Below are positions 11,293 to 23,620 of a stretch of DNA of 64,000 nucleotides, one piece after another; the stretch's first letter is position 1; every line of letters starts with the position of its first letter. Both the position numbers and the translations under genes were made by a program. Source of the stretch: Armillaria gallica (lineage: Eukaryota > Basidiomycota > Agaricomycetes > Agaricales > Physalacriaceae); the NCBI GenBank assembly GCA_037576215.1, contig JBANDB010000001.1:3286001-3350000 (forward strand), read 5' to 3'. Under the pieces are notes generated by a model. It had not been told where the DNA came from. It saw only the letters and a list, made by a program, of their open reading frames with translations, and ran no database searches.

Positions 11293-11777
11293 TGTTACAA
11301 TTTATTCATTTTTCTTGCATCTTATCTTATCTTTGACAGATAAGATAAGATGCTTACTCACCACTTTCCTTAGATCTGTGACTCCCGGGGAGTCTTCATA
11401 AATCTTCACATCGCTAACACGTCACACTCGGTCGACGTGTACGCGACATGTACTCAACACGACTTAACACGTCTTGAGCACGTCTTATTCTCGGCTACCG
11501 TGTACTTGGCTTATTCACTTTCTAACACGGTAGCCTCATCTTAGTACCTTTTATGGACCCTGACTTTAGTATATAAGTAGCCTACTCAAAGCCTGTATTT
11601 CCCTAGCTTTGAGCTAAAGTTTATTTATACCAACACACTCCTTAAAAACTGCTTCACTTTCGCTAAGAGCTCCTAAAGTGAGTCTTGGGCATCAATCATA
11701 CACAAGGGCTAGACGGTGACTGTACGAACGCGATACAGCCGATCTATTCACCTTTTGGTTGGAGTTCGGGTCTTACA
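11293..11777 (+). repeat. 5' LTR of copy 2
   Basis: 485 bp, TGTTAC ... CTTACA. It contains the inverted pair ATCTTATCTTATC / GATAAGATAAGAT near its start (11318-11352), a potential hairpin kept in the 3' LTR. It also holds the TATA box and predicted RNA start listed separately. Confidence 0.97.
11569..11617 (+). promoter_or_regulatory. LTR promoter: TATA box and predicted RNA start
   Basis: AGTATATAAG at 11568-11577. About 35 nt downstream, AGCTTTGAGCTAA (11605-11617) is the exact complement of the primer-binding site. In the Tf1-type mechanism the RNA 5' end itself is the primer, so the start is predicted at about 11605. Confidence 0.65.
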
Positions 11778-11778
11778 A

Positions 11779-11791
11779 TTAGCTCAAAGCT
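11779..11791 (+). other. Self-complementary primer-binding site, copy 2
   Basis: TTAGCTCAAAGCT begins two bases after the LTR. It pairs perfectly with LTR 11605-11617 (14 bp if the next base, 11604/11792, is counted). I noticed no tRNA 3'-end complement here. Confidence 0.72.
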
Positions 11792-11821
11792 AACCAGCTA
11801 TCTTTTGCCAGAACACCACAT

Positions 11822-12590
11822 ATGGAGAATGACGACGCTCGAATTATAGCAATCGCACTAGGAATACCAAGCGCCACTCTCGTCTCCATCACCCTCATTC
11901 TTGCAGTCAGGTTCCGCTATAGAACGAGACAACTACAGCTCCGACGACAGGAAGAGGTGCACCGAACCAGCCCGTCGATCATTATAGATAATAACAATGG
12001 CATCCCGCTCGAGCAGCAGCCACCCTGACTCTTTGCACCCATACCACGGCAACCGATCCCAATCAACCAGTTCGCTGGGACAGGAATCAACCAGGAGGAG
12101 ATGGACACTCCTGAGCAGACTTCTCCCGTCATCCCGGAGAGAGAAGCTCCTACCCCTCCTGGAAGGTCCCCGTCCGACATCGACATCACCACCGAGCATC
12201 CCGCCTCCTATTATGCGCGTTTGTCCCTCGAACTCCCCCACCTGACTCGGACTCCCGAATCGCCACCAATAGGAGGAGACGCAATGTGGGCCGCGACAAT
12301 GACCCGACATCCCAACAACCGATAACAACCCAAGGGTTGGCAGGGATTCAACTCCACCACCCACAGCCGGTATTACTCCCGAGGAGTTCTGGGATAACTT
12401 CGACGTCCCCTACAGCGCCTTCTTCCCAGCATGCAACACCCCTTCACCTGAGCGTCGTGTACCCCAAGGAAGTTTCGGGAGGACCCTTACCATGTGGGAC
12501 GTCCCTGCACAGCCACACGAGTCGACACTCGAGCCTGTACACGTCGAGGAACCAGTCGCCAGCCCCTCTAACCCCACACCACCAAGGTGA
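11822..12590 (+). pseudogene. ORF1a, copy 2 (membrane-segment protein), broken
   Basis: Start ATG at 11822, MENDDARIIAIALGIPSATL, then LILAVRFRYRTRQLQ: the same N-terminal hydrophobic segment as copy 1. A TGA at 12026-12028 ends the first 68 codons and further indels follow. From 12369 the conserved frame is readable again (EEFWDNFDVPYSAFF) and runs to the stop TGA at 12588-12590. Comparison with the intact 273-codon version in copy 1 shows that the lesions are copy-specific, apart from the frame change at 12582-12590, which both copies share. Confidence 0.75.
12582..12590 (+). other. Candidate +1 frameshift site (copy 2)
   Basis: ORF1a frame reads CCA AGG TGA, a stop straight after AGG. The gag frame begins one base on as GGT GAA GCG. 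Same place and same +1 relation as copy 1. Confidence 0.45.
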
Positions 12591-14288
12591 AGCGGTTGGC
12601 GAGCGCAGCCGAGAAGATCCCTGTACCGACCCCCTTGAGCAAGTGCTTGGGAATGACTCACCAACTGACTCCGAGAACAGCCACAGCAGGAGATCGAGCT
12701 TAGTGAGTCGACCACTGTCGTCAACCCACAACCGAACCGTCCCCCTACCCCATTCCAAGTCACGATCGATGGGATCCCCGAGTCAGCCTCTGAGCAGACG
12801 CGCAACAACAGCCCCTACTACCCCAGTGATGATAACATTGATTGACGCAATCAACTTCTATAATGAAACAGACGATGACCCCACAGTCCCTACTCCCGCT
12901 ATATTAAGGCAAGCAACATTTTTGAACTTGTATAATTATTTCGCCTTCGAGTTACCCTTTTCCCTGGTCTGGGGAGTGTCCCTAGCCGGGAATGATTATT
13001 TTATGAAGAAAAACAGAGGTCTTCCAGCAGACAAAATTTTGCAGTACGAGGCAGAGCGGAACGTGCACGCCTTGTGGAATTCAGTACACCTGGATGCCAT
13101 AATCGAGGAATCTCTGAGTATGAAGAAGCCGCACCAGAGATAGAGATCCAGGAACCAATGCCAGATGAGCCCCCAGTAGCCCCTCCCCGAGTGACTAACA
13201 CCTTCGCCTATGAAACCAGAATGGTGGCACCAGGGGTCTATACGCCCGGGTACCTACCATTCGCCAGGGCGAACGGAGGCGGTGGAGGCAGCGGTCAACC
13301 TGCACAGCCACCTCCCGCACTACCAGTACGGGTAATGCTACCACGATTCCCGGCACCTCTGGCAATGCCAGACCTGCCGATACCTTGGGAATTACAAGCT
13401 GGAGCGGTAGCCCCCTATGACGACTTCAAGCCAAAAATCTTGAAAGAGGTCGACGACTTTACAGGGGACTCAGACGACATCGCTCGCTTCTTCCTAAAGT
13501 GCGAACTGCATTTCGACATCTTTAACTGGCACTTCCGCCAACACCCGCACAAAGTCGTCTTTTGCATCTCTCGACTCGCAGGAGATGCCAAGAAATGGTG
13601 GCAGTTGAGCGCCCAAATTATAGGAAAGACAACAGACGGCGAACAGCAGTATCCGACTTACGAAGCCTTCAAGTCGGAGCTCAGTGGCAGGTTCTGGAAG
13701 GACGCCGACTCGCAGATAAGATATGCGCAGTGGAAAAAGCTGAAGCAGTCGGAGCACAAGGACGGTGACAAATTCTTCCAACTCTTCGAAGAATTGGCTT
13801 ACCATGCAGGAGTACGCAATAACGATCAGGTAATGCTCCACCAGATCAAGAAGGCCGCTCGACAGTCGAGCAAAAACACCATATACTCATCGGATGGGGA
13901 CGTACCAATGGATTACCCAGCGTGGAAGGCCTGCCTACTCCGGATAGATCTCAATTGGCGCCTCAAACAGGCAGAAGGAATGACAGGACCATCACAACCA
14001 CAGTTTCAGAAAATGACCACGCCTGTACAGGGTGGTCAAACTAGAGCCCCTGTGCCGACAACAGCGATGGCTACAGGGACGACTTTTGGGGGGCGCGGAC
14101 AGCCGATGAATATCGACAAGGCTAGGGCAGACACGGTATGCTTTGGATGCGGCAAAAAGGGCCACTTCAAGCGAGACTGCCCTACCGCGTCCAAAACCCG
14201 AGCTGAGTCTTTGCGACACGCAAATGCTTACTGGGACGTCAGAGAAGGCCTCTCAACGATTGAGGAGGTAAAAGAAACTGCCGTCTAG
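12586..14288 (+). pseudogene. Gag (ORF1b), copy 2
   Basis: Readable as two overlapping frames: up to 13143 (DAINFYNETDDDPTV, GNDYFMKKNRGLPADK) and from 13074 to 14288. The second holds PMPDEPPVAPPRVTN, the capsid region (IPWELQAGAVAPYDDFKPK, FFLKCELHFDIFN, ISRLAGDAKKWWQL) and the zinc knuckle CFGCGKKGHFKRDC at about 14140-14181. One missing base near 13115, compared with copy 1, causes the frame break. Gag coats the RNA and forms the particle. The stop TAG at 14286-14288 is followed by pol in the -1 frame, with overlap possible from 14264. Confidence 0.85.
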
Positions 14289-14335
14289 ATAATGATTCAA
14301 TCTATTCGGCAACTAGGGGTTTAGTTTCAGCTGGT

Positions 14336-17300
14336 ATGCCTATCGCATTTCATCATTGTACTTATATATCGCCTGTAGCAACCACCACGCATTTGAATAT
14401 ACCTGCGACTTCGCAATCAGACCAGAAACCAAGTAAGAATCAACCTACGCCTAACGAAGCGACCATTCTAGGAACGAGCGCAGTAGTCACAGAGCTATCG
14501 GTTCGACGCCTGGCGAGTAATCTATTACAGACAAAAGCTCGAGGCGATGAGTCACCTACCATAGTGACACCCATCATAATGGCGAAGCACCAGTCGAGGC
14601 CTTCCCCTGGGGAGTTTCAAGCTGCAGTGACGAATGTTCGACCAGATGGGGCAGGAGACAGACAGCTACGTTCCCGTGTAAATGTCCTCTACCTGAAGGT
14701 TACTCTATGGAGTCCCTGCCACGCAGGGAGTTTCGAGGGAATAGCTTTGGCAAAACCTCCTCTGGTAAAAAAGAGCTTGCACACAGGCTGCAGAGTGTAA
14801 ATCCCACGACGGGGCTCTGACGACAGCAACGGAGGCCAGCTCCTGCAACACTGGATCCCAGGCCCTTACGAAGGCCACACAAGCTGAGGACGACCACAAA
14901 GGCGACTCAGGATCTCGCAAAGCTAAGGGCGACATAGTCGACTTAGGATCTAGGATGAGGCCAGGTTAAACGCCAAGATAGACCGAGGGAGGGATCATTT
15001 GCCCTCGGCCCTGAAGAGACGAGGGACATGGCAAGGGACTATTTGCCCTCTGTCCTGAAGAACCAAGAGGACGAACCGGAGTCAGGTAAGTGCCCCCGAT
15101 CAATTGCCAACGCCTATCGAGACGCAGGGCGACCCGACAATGGGGGAATGCCAAATGAAACGAGGGTCCCGGTCATCACAGAGACGGGCCCGAAAGGAAC
15201 CAGGGGAAGGCGACCACTCGTCAACAGTGAGAAGCGTAGGCAATCATTGTCCAGTGGTGTCGGCCCAACCTGCTGTCTCTTCACAAGACGACACCTTCGA
15301 GGAAAGCGCCTCCCATTCCATGACCGACCAGAAAGCCACAGGCTCAGAAGCTGCTAGCGCCCAGGCAGTGCAAAGGGGGCATCAGGTAGCTTTTATTGAA
15401 GTACCTGACGACGAGGACATTACCAGTTTCATGATGAACAAGGATGCTAATTTAACCCCTTTAGACTTAGAAAATGCGGTGACCTCACCGACGGTAGTCG
15501 TGCCCGTATGGGGCGACGCGAAGGTTGAAGAGGCCCCACAACTGTCCTGAACCTATACAAAGGGACAGACCTATAGAGAGTGGCTCAAACCATTCGGAGC
15601 AGAGTGGACTTTACGCGGCATAGTACAAGCGCGGACAGAGTCGGAGGCAAAGGCAATCCTCAAAAACTGGATTCACAAGACACGCATGGAAGAGGTCGTT
15701 AACTCAATGATTGAAGCAATGAGGGGGATGAAGCGAATCGATGCACTCTGGTGGCTTCATGAACTACAGGAGCCAAAGCGACTTATCAGTGCGTTAAGCG
15801 ATAAAGGGAAAGACCTGGTGATCCCCGTCATGCTCGGGGCTCCAGGAACAATTCCCAATATCTCTACAACCACGTTGGTAGACAGTGGATGCACCAGTAG
15901 TGCCATCAATCAAAAATTCGTTGAACAACACCACATCCCGACCCGACCAACTGCTGCCCCAATCCCGGTCTATAATGCCGACGGAACCAAGAACTCAGGA
16001 GGATCAATTACCGAATATGCCAAGATCAAACTAAAAATCGGAGATCATTCTGAACGAATAGATCTAGCCGTAACAGATCTCGGTGATAAGGAAATCTTCC
16101 TCAGTCACGATTGGTTAGCCCAGCATAATCCGATCATCAATTGGAAGACAGGAGGATTAACATTTGCCCGGTACGAATGCCGTAAAAACCCATTCGTACT
16201 ACCCGATGCAGATCCCAACGACAAGTGGGATGAGGAACTGGAAGAGGGAGACACCATCCTTGCAATAGACTTCACGCGGGCCATTCTCATACGCACGCAT
16301 CACGCCAATGACTTAGCTGCCGTGGCCAATGCAGAAAAAGAGACCAAGACGTTTGAAGAAATGGTCCCAGAATGGTGTCGGGATTTCAACGATCTGTTCA
16401 ACAAAGACAGCTTCGATGAACTTCCTGACCCAAAGACGTGGGACCATGCCATTGAACTCACTCCAAATGCAAGTGCCAATCTAGATTGCAAAGTCTACCC
16501 ATTGAACAGGAACGAACAAGCGGAACTCGATAAGTTCTTAGACGAGAACCTCTCAAGTGGACGAATACGACCATCCAAGTCACCCATGGCTTCGCCATTC
16601 TTCTTCGTCAAAAAGAAGGATGGCAAGCTATGACCAGTCCAGGATTACAGGAAGCTCAATGAGATGACGATTAAAAACTGTTATCCGCTCCCCCTAATCT
16701 CAGAATTAATGGACAAGTTACGGGGTGCCAAGTATTTTTCCAAGCTCGACGTCCGATGGGGATACAACAATGTGCGCATCAAGAGCGGTGACGAATGGAA
16801 GGTGGCATTTAGAACTAATCGCGGGTTGTTTGAACCCACGGTCATGTTCTTTGGGCTCACCAACTCGCCCGCCACCTTCCAATGGATGATGAATGACATT
16901 TTCAAAAATCTCATTGCATCAGGCGCCATCACTGTTTACCTTGATGACATCCTTATCATGTCCAAAACCAAGGAAGAACATCGCCGCGTTACACGCGAGG
17001 TTCTAAGACTCCTCCGCAAAAACAAGCTATTCCTCAAAGCGGAGAAATGCGAGTTCAAAACCTTGGAAACAGAGTACCTTGGAGTCATCATCAGTGAAGG
17101 GAGCATTCGCATGGACCCAGTCAAAATTGCAGGAATCGCAGAATGGCCTGTCCCAGTCAAGAAAGTACAGCTGCAGTCGTTCTTGGGCTTCACCAATTTC
17201 TACCGACGTTTCATCAAAGGATACAGCAAGGTCGTCAAACCAATGACCCAGCTGACCGGAAACAATCCATGGAAATGGGGAAAAGCGCAACAGGATGCCT

Positions 17301-19438
17301 TTGAAGAATTAAAGAGGCTACTAGCGGAGGAGGTGGTACTAGCCATACCGACGGAAGAAGGAAAATTCCGCGTGGAGGCGGACGCAAGTGAGGGAGCGAT
17401 AGGTGCGGTATTGATGCAGGAGCAGGATGGAAAATGGCGCCTGGTCGCATTTTTATCCAAATCCCTCACCACGACAGAACGAAATTACGAAATTTACGAC
17501 AAAGAACTGCTCGCGATAATGATCGCGCTCGACGAGTGGAGGCACTATCTAATGGGCACAGCTCAGAACTTCGAAATATGGACGGACCACCAAAACCTCC
17601 AGTATTTCCGAAAACCTCAGAAACTCAACCGGCGACAAGCGCGGTGGGTAACTGAGCTGGCCGAATATCACTTCACGCTTCACCACAAATCAGGGACCGC
17701 AAACAAGAAAGCCGACTTACTTAGTCGCAGAGCAGATCACGAACAAGGAAAGGAGGACAACGATGAGGTTATCGTCCTCAAACCCGAGCATTTCCGGGCA
17801 CTAGTCATGCCCACTATCGAGGAAACCCATTCCCAGATAAAGCAAGCCACGCTCGACCACCACCGATGGGACAAGAACATTGCGACTTCCCTTAACCACG
17901 ACCGAGGACTGAAAATGGATGATGGGTTAATCTATTACAATTCCCGCATCTACGTCCCTTCCGACCATGCGTTACGAGGCCGAATAATCGCACAAGTTCA
18001 CGACCACATCACGGCGGGACACCCCGGCATAGAAAAGACCAAAGAACTCGTCTTACAAGAATATTGGTGGCCCAGGATGAAAAAAGACATAGAAGATTAT
18101 ATCCGCGGCTGCGAGACGTGCCAACAAACCAAGTCCAGCACTCAAGCAAAAGCAGCACCGCTTCATCCAAACGCCATCCCATTCCGACCATGGACTCATA
18201 TCTCCGTTGACATGGTGACTGGTTTACCAAAGAGCAAGGGCTTCAACGTGATCCTAATGATCGTCGACCGCTTCTCTAAAGAAATCATACCTATCGCATG
18301 CACAACAGAGATGTCATCGGAAGGGTGGGCCAAAATTCTATGAGATGAAGTTTACGCCAAACACGGGATGCCCCAGGTCGTTATCAGCGACTGAGGCACC
18401 GTGTTCGTATCCAAGTTCATGAAAGACCTTTATGACTTGCTTCAAATCAAGGCAAACGTATCCACCGCCTACCACCCACAAACTGACGGACAGACTGAGT
18501 GAGTGAATCAGGAGGTTGAAAAATACCTCCGGATCTTCGTCAATCACCGCCAGAATGACTGGGTGGAATGGCTCTCTCTCGCGGCTTTCGCTCATAATAA
18601 CCGCACCCACTCTGCAACGGGTAAAAGTCCCTTCGAGGTTACCTATGGCTATATCGTCGAGGTCCTCCCTGGTGCTGTACGACCCCAAGCACCCTTCCGA
18701 ACACCAGCATCAAACACTTTTGTTTCACAGATGCAGAAAATCCATGCCGAGGCAAAGCAAGCACTCGAGAAAGCCGCCGACCAGATGAAAGCCCAATACG
18801 ACAAAAAGAAAAGACCTGCAGTTGATTACTCGGTGGGAGACAAAGTGTGGCTCAATACGAGCAATCTGGCATTCCCACGTCCGAAGAAAAAACTTGCAGA
18901 CAAAAAAACGGGCCCCTTCCCTATCATCGCCAAGATCGGAGCTTCAGCGTATAAATTAAAACTCCCTCCAGGCTGGCGCATCCATCCCGTATTCAATGAA
19001 TCACTCCTAACACCCTACACGCCACCCGCATTCCCTAACCAGGAGCAGCCGCCTCCGCCACCACCCGATCTTATTGACGGGGAGGAGCACTATGAAATCG
19101 AGCAAGTTCTCGAACATAGAGACCGAAAGGTCCGAGGAAAGGCTGGCGAACCATGGCGCTGGACCACAGATTACTTCGTCAAATGGAAAGGATACGGACC
19201 AGAATCCAACAGCTGGGTAAAGGAAAACAACATGGACGCCGACGAACTAGTCGACAAGTACCTTGCAGAAAAAGTGAACCACACCAGACAAGAGACAGGA
19301 GATTGGCAGTCCTATACGGACCCCTTCACTGGTCAAAAAATTTGGTACGACCAAGCACTCAACTGGGATTGGTTTGGTGGCAACGACGACCCCTTGACAG
19401 GCTCGAAATCGCCGTACGAAGCAACAGAAATCCCATAA
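14336..19438 (+). pseudogene. pol: protease, reverse transcriptase, RNase H, integrase, chromodomain
   Basis: Replication polyprotein. The low-complexity leader (14336-15550) has frame breaks between about 14800 and 15180. Then, all in one frame: protease DSGCTSS at 15891; reverse transcriptase with YLDD at 16937-16948 and FLGFTNFYRRFI; RNase H (DASEGAIGAVL, IWTDHQNLQYF) from about 17380; integrase zinc finger (HPGIEKTK, CETCQQTK), VDMVTGLP near 18207, SD-GTVF near 18388 and AYHPQTDGQTE near 18466. The chromodomain lies at about 19084-19262 (YEIEQVLEHRD, YFVKWKGYGPESNSWV). Stops interrupt the frame at 15548, 16631, 18341, 18392 and 18500. The last four replace arginines expected from the family (RPVQDYR, SDRG, TERVN), each TGA for CGA. 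15548 is TGA for TGC. The original length was about 1,700 codons. Confidence 0.93.
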
Positions 19439-19981
19439 AACAACAGTAGTCGAAACGTGCCCTATAACGAGGGATAGCAACGGACCCTCACTCACGACTT
19501 TTAACGACAAGGATGCATCCCTACTCACGACCTTTACGAATACTAACGCGCCACCACAAAAATCTGCCTACCGCGCATATGGATCCCATTTTATCACTCT
19601 CATCGCTGTCATACGAAAAGTCCCCCACGCCTGGAAGGCGAACAAGGCCCCCAGGACAAGCTGCAGCGCGTATGACATTGCTCATAAACCCTGGAGGTTT
19701 AACGAGACGAACGATGATGAAAATTCAAAACGGAACGCCGACCCACTAGCAGATGCGCATAATCAGGCCTGCTCAACGAGACATACGGGTCTAGTTTACC
19801 ACTCGTGTCACCATCATATGGAAAATCCTCTCCTCCTCTGGGCGTACAAGGCCTTTGGAGCAAGCTGCAGCCCATATGACATTTCTTCGAAAACTCTGCT
19901 CAAGGGCATGAGATCTCTAGGGACAGCATGACGATGACATAGACAGAACACCGATGTACTGGCAGTTGGGACACCTGCCCT
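19439..19981 (+). other. Untranslated 3' region of copy 2
   Basis: About 540 bp between the pol stop and the polypurine tract, with short imperfect repeats (CTGGAAGGCGAACAAGGCCC near 19630, echoed by CTGGGCGTACAAGGCC near 19840). No conserved coding is seen. Confidence 0.6.
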
Positions 19982-19995
19982 AGGGGGGGGGGTAA
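19982..19995 (+). other. Polypurine tract
   Basis: A run of ten G preceded by A, then TAA, directly before the 3' LTR. It is the expected plus-strand primer. Confidence 0.85.
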
Positions 19996-20480
19996 TGTTA
20001 CGATTTATTCATTTTTCTTGCATCTTATCTTATCTTCGACAGATAAGATAAGATGCTTACTCACCACTTTCCTTAGATCCGCGACTCCCGGGGAGTCTTC
20101 ATAAATCTTCACATCGCTAACATGTCACACTCGGTCGACATGTATGTGACATGTACTCAACACGACTTAACACGTCTTGAGCACATCTTATTCTCGGCTA
20201 CTGTGTACTTGGCTTATTCACTTTCTAACACAGTAGCCTCATCTTAGTACCTTTTACGGACCCTGACTTTAGTATATAAGTAGCCTACTCAAAGCCTGTA
20301 TTTCCCTAGCTTTGAGCTAAAGTTTATTCATACCGACACACTCCTTAAAAACTGCTTCACTTTCGCTAAGAGCTCCTAAAGTGAGTCTTGGGCATCAATC
20401 ATACACAAGGGCTAGACGGTGACTGTACGAACGCGATACAGCCGATCTATTCACCTTTTGGTTGGAGTTCGGGTCTTACA
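19996..20480 (+). repeat. 3' LTR of copy 2
   Basis: 485 bp, same length as the 5' LTR, followed by ACATG at 20481-20485. I count 14 differences from the 5' LTR, all transitions and 13 in a CpG/TpG/CpA context. The single exception is T/C near 11628 / 20329. Confidence 0.97.
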
Positions 20481-20485
20481 ACATG
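20481..20485 (+). repeat. 5-bp target duplication, right (ACATG)
   Basis: Exact copy of 11288-11292. Confidence 0.9.
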
Positions 20486-20590
20486 CCAGTAACTGTCCCA
20501 AAATGCTGTTTCTATAAGATAAAATGCGTATTATTCAAGATTTGAAAGATTTAATACACCGGAGATACTTTAAAGGAGCGTACAGCTACT

Positions 20591-21296
20591 TTAAGAATAT
20601 ATTCCGATGATCTCCGGGGTCTCGGAGTGCCAGAGTTGAGCAGGGAATGCATCTCGAGCATTGATTCCACTCGCTCGATCACCCCGGACCATAAATCTGT
20701 ACTGTGATCCAGTGGCTGTGCATCTTCTTTTTTGCTGACACACCACCATGACGTCTCGCCTCAACGCCCACATAGCATGCAAATAGTGCTCTATTTGCGT
20801 TGCAAGGTATGTTTTATATAATTTCATTACTTATTACTTTCTTTTAGGTCTTTTCAACGCATCCAGCAGCCCCAAGAGCCCCAGATTGCATGTATCCTAC
20901 CCCCCACCACCCACGTAAGCCCTCGAATGAGGCAGTAGCATATGATGTCATCTCAAACGACAGTCCTTGAGACTACGACGCTCGCCAATGCCAATAATGC
21001 CCACTGAGACCTGCCAGGAGCCATGGAGATGACCCAAATTCAGAATGCCGCCACCCAAGCACCATCAACAGTGAAATCGGGGCCAATCACTGCCGCATAC
21101 AAAATATGCCACCCCCAACAGTGCACAATATCTCCAGGGATTCAATATCGGCCCCCATCTCGACACGGGAAGCCCCACGAAATGCACGACGGATGACAAG
21201 AATGATGACACCGAGCACGACATGGACAATGATGGCAAGGGAGGGGGGACGTTTACTCTGGAGCTGGGCCATGGCATTGCCTTGGGCAAGGCTCAC
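20591..21296 (-). pseudogene. Decayed coding blocks of the composite TIR element
   Basis: Two minus ORFs: 21087-21296, with a membrane-like segment AIIVHVVLGVIILVIRR, and 20591-20827, with MVRGDRASG and ending PEIIGIYS. Matching blocks occur in the 5861-9063 element in the same order. Function unknown. The spacing would fit exons of one gene, but no complete frame can be traced. Confidence 0.4.
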
Positions 21297-21552
21297 TTAC
21301 AAGGAGAGCATTGACAGATGATATAGGAAGGCGGGAGAGGTCAGGCAGGGTGGCAGGACAAAGATCGGGATGCCAATGTCGAACGATGACAACGACTTCC
21401 AGGCTCTTTTAGCTGTGGATGGAGGACTTGAGAGTGCACCGAATGCACCAACAAATATTCCCATATGCCATTTTGCCTGCCCACTGCTGCCCACCCCACT
21501 GAACATCAACATCAGCCTCCCCTGCTCTACCCAATTACTCCACACACGCCGT

Positions 21553-23147
21553 TGATGTGCTCGGTAACAGGCAGCGCGCAAATGAAACTAGTGTCTAGAT
21601 CGTCAATCTAGATACTAAATCACACACACACAATCACCAATATTAAGTTCAAGGGCAAGTATGATAGATGCACTCATGGTGTATATAGATTTCGATAATC
21701 AATTGGGTTTTGCTTTAAAACAACTTCGATTCAAGTCTAGAAGTGTTTACACGAGATACACTAATCGTGATAGCGAGGTATACAAATGTGGAGGGTTTGT
21801 AAGGTATAATTTGAGTGGCTTGGACTCGAAACAACTTCGTCTAGAAGAGCTGGTAAGGCTTTAACTAGGAAAGCTCTAACAATCGAACAATCAAAGACCT
21901 AGAGGTCTACAAAGAGCGTAATTGCTCTGGAGTACACAGACTCGATTACAACACAAGCACACACACTTGCAACAAAGAACCAAAGTTCTACAAAGAGTAC
22001 ACAGACTCTAGAGTACACTGACTCATTAACTGTTCGAACTTAAAGCGTTCTAGGGCTTATTTCACTTCAACTAGGCAACATCTTCAGTCTGTGGTTGACT
22101 TAGCACATCTAGATCACTTTAGTTGGTGAGGGAGCACAAGGCCTTTGTATGCGGAGCAGTTCAATTAACTAGCAAGGCGCAAACGCAGGGACAACTCTTC
22201 TTCCTACTTAGTTCTTCTAGATTACTTATAGCCGCCCTTTTGGGGTTGACTTGGTAAACTTAATTCACTTCAGTCGAGGATATGCAATTTTAAAACCAGT
22301 GATTGATTAGGTAGCTATAAGGCTACTAGCACAAACGTGGGGGAATGCTTTCCTGCCATTATGCATCTAGTCGCTGCTAATTTATATGATTCCCAGTCTA
22401 GGTATAGGAGCTTGTATCTAAAAGTAATTATGGTATGAGTTTTGGGTATCAATACAAGCAATGAGTAATTAATTTACAAGGATTGCGCCATTCCGAGGTT
22501 TCTATTCAGTTGGACGGAATGACTAGTGGTCATTCTATTGCCGAGGAGTGTCCTAATGGTCCGTAGGAACTCCTTGCTTCTCCTTCATGCCTTGCCATGT
22601 GGATTCCTATTCAATACTACGAATTGCACAGTATTTCGAGGATGTAACCACCGATCGTGATCAATTGTCGGACCGAGATTGTATTTGCTTCGATCACTGC
22701 ACGATCTTTAACTATCTCAGTGCCAAGTGTTGGTTATTCAGTTATTCCTAGTTTTAGTCGTGTTCTAGACTAAGTTCATTTTACTGTGTGTATCGTTGTA
22801 GACTTAGCAATCCTTTTCTAGGCTTATTCAAGTCGTCAAGATGATGAGTCATCTAGTCCTTCTGTGTTCTGCTTTATTGTTTGTATCTCATCTCGATGTG
22901 TCCCTTGGTTCCGACTGTAAATAGTCTTGTTTTGGGCAGGGAATAGTATTCAATGTTGAAGGCTTATAGAGTTGACTCATCTAGATATCGCTTCTAAGTC
23001 CGTTCTGACACTGTACTGCTCACTATCTTATGTAGTATACTAGCTATCAGTGTAAAGCCTTCACTATAGCTCTCTGTACTGCTTGTAGACTGCGCTATTT
23101 GATAGAAAATCGCAAAATCTATGGGTAGCCTGATACCAAGCATATCA
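21553..23147 (-). repeat. LTR-like element, family A copy 1
   Basis: 1595 bp between perfect 4-bp duplications CCGT (21549-21552 and 23148-23151). On its minus strand it starts TGATATGCTTGGTATC and ends CGAGCACATCA. No ORF of note. The other family A copies are at 37073-38726 (about colinear, inverted) and 48117-49483 (more diverged). TG/CA ends, internal TATA in the sister copies and a short duplication fit a solo LTR. Confidence 0.75.
21889..22025 (-). other. Hairpin array in family A copy 1
   Basis: On the minus strand the same series of mini-hairpins as at 38189-38376, minus one duplicated stretch. Examples are AGAGT/ACTCT, AGAAC/GTTCT, AGAGC/GCTCT and AGACC/GGTCT stems, most followed by TTGTAG or TTGTTG. 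Confidence 0.5.
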
Positions 23148-23153
23148 CCGTCT

Positions 23154-23369
23154 TCATGTGTCCCCTATTTTTTGAGTAGGAGAACATGGTCCCGTAGTGC
23201 ACCAGTGCTCTCGATGCCCTTGTCGCCGGGTGCCGCTATCACATTGCCATACCTGCTTCTTCTGTCCTATACCTACCCCTACAGCATAGCCACCACCACA
23301 CGGTCCTCTCTGCCCCCATTTTCGATATGTGGGAATGCAACAGTGTGCTCCTTTCTCACCTGGGACCAT
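23154..23369 (-). pseudogene. Coding block of the composite TIR element
   Basis: 71-codon ORF with CIPTYRKWGQRG, matching HYRIPLYQKWG at about 6620-6650 in the other copy. It lies at the matching place in the reversed order. No function is assigned. Confidence 0.4.
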
Positions 23370-23620
23370 ACCATCGCCCTCAAATGGGCACCGACTCCTC
23401 TCCGGTCCTCTCCTTCATCTCACCAGTGCCCTATCCCGTCCGAACACCCTGAACCTGTTCATTTGGATGTAGATGGACACCCCACTGTCATTGGTGACAC
23501 GTGCAATGCCCGCCATTGACGCCCATGCCCACCGTGCCCAGTTTATGGGCGACTATTTTTTTATTTCTAAAATATTAGGCTCTAGACCCTATGTATAGTA
23601 TCTGATTTCAATAATATATA

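Larger units (their letters stand above)
11293..20480 (+). mobile_element. Complete Ty3/gypsy chromovirus, copy 2 (9.2 kb)
   Basis: All landmarks are present in order: 485-bp LTR, self-complementary primer-binding site, ORF1a, gag with zinc knuckle, pol (protease, reverse transcriptase, RNase H, integrase, chromodomain), polypurine tract, and 485-bp LTR, bounded by ACATG duplications. A C-terminal chromodomain places it among chromoviruses, which are thought to target heterochromatin marks through that domain. Coding capacity is lost: ORF1a and gag carry frame breaks and pol carries five in-frame stops. LTR-LTR divergence is 14 of 485 (2.9 percent), but 13 of these are CpG transitions, so age from a standard clock would be overstated. 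Confidence 0.97.

Noticed and set aside
15548..18502. TGA codons in pol read as arginine (recoding)
   Set aside because: The TGAs at expected arginines have the CGA to TGA pattern of CpG decay, other copies keep CGA, and one stop (15548) is not at an arginine. Decay is the simpler reading.
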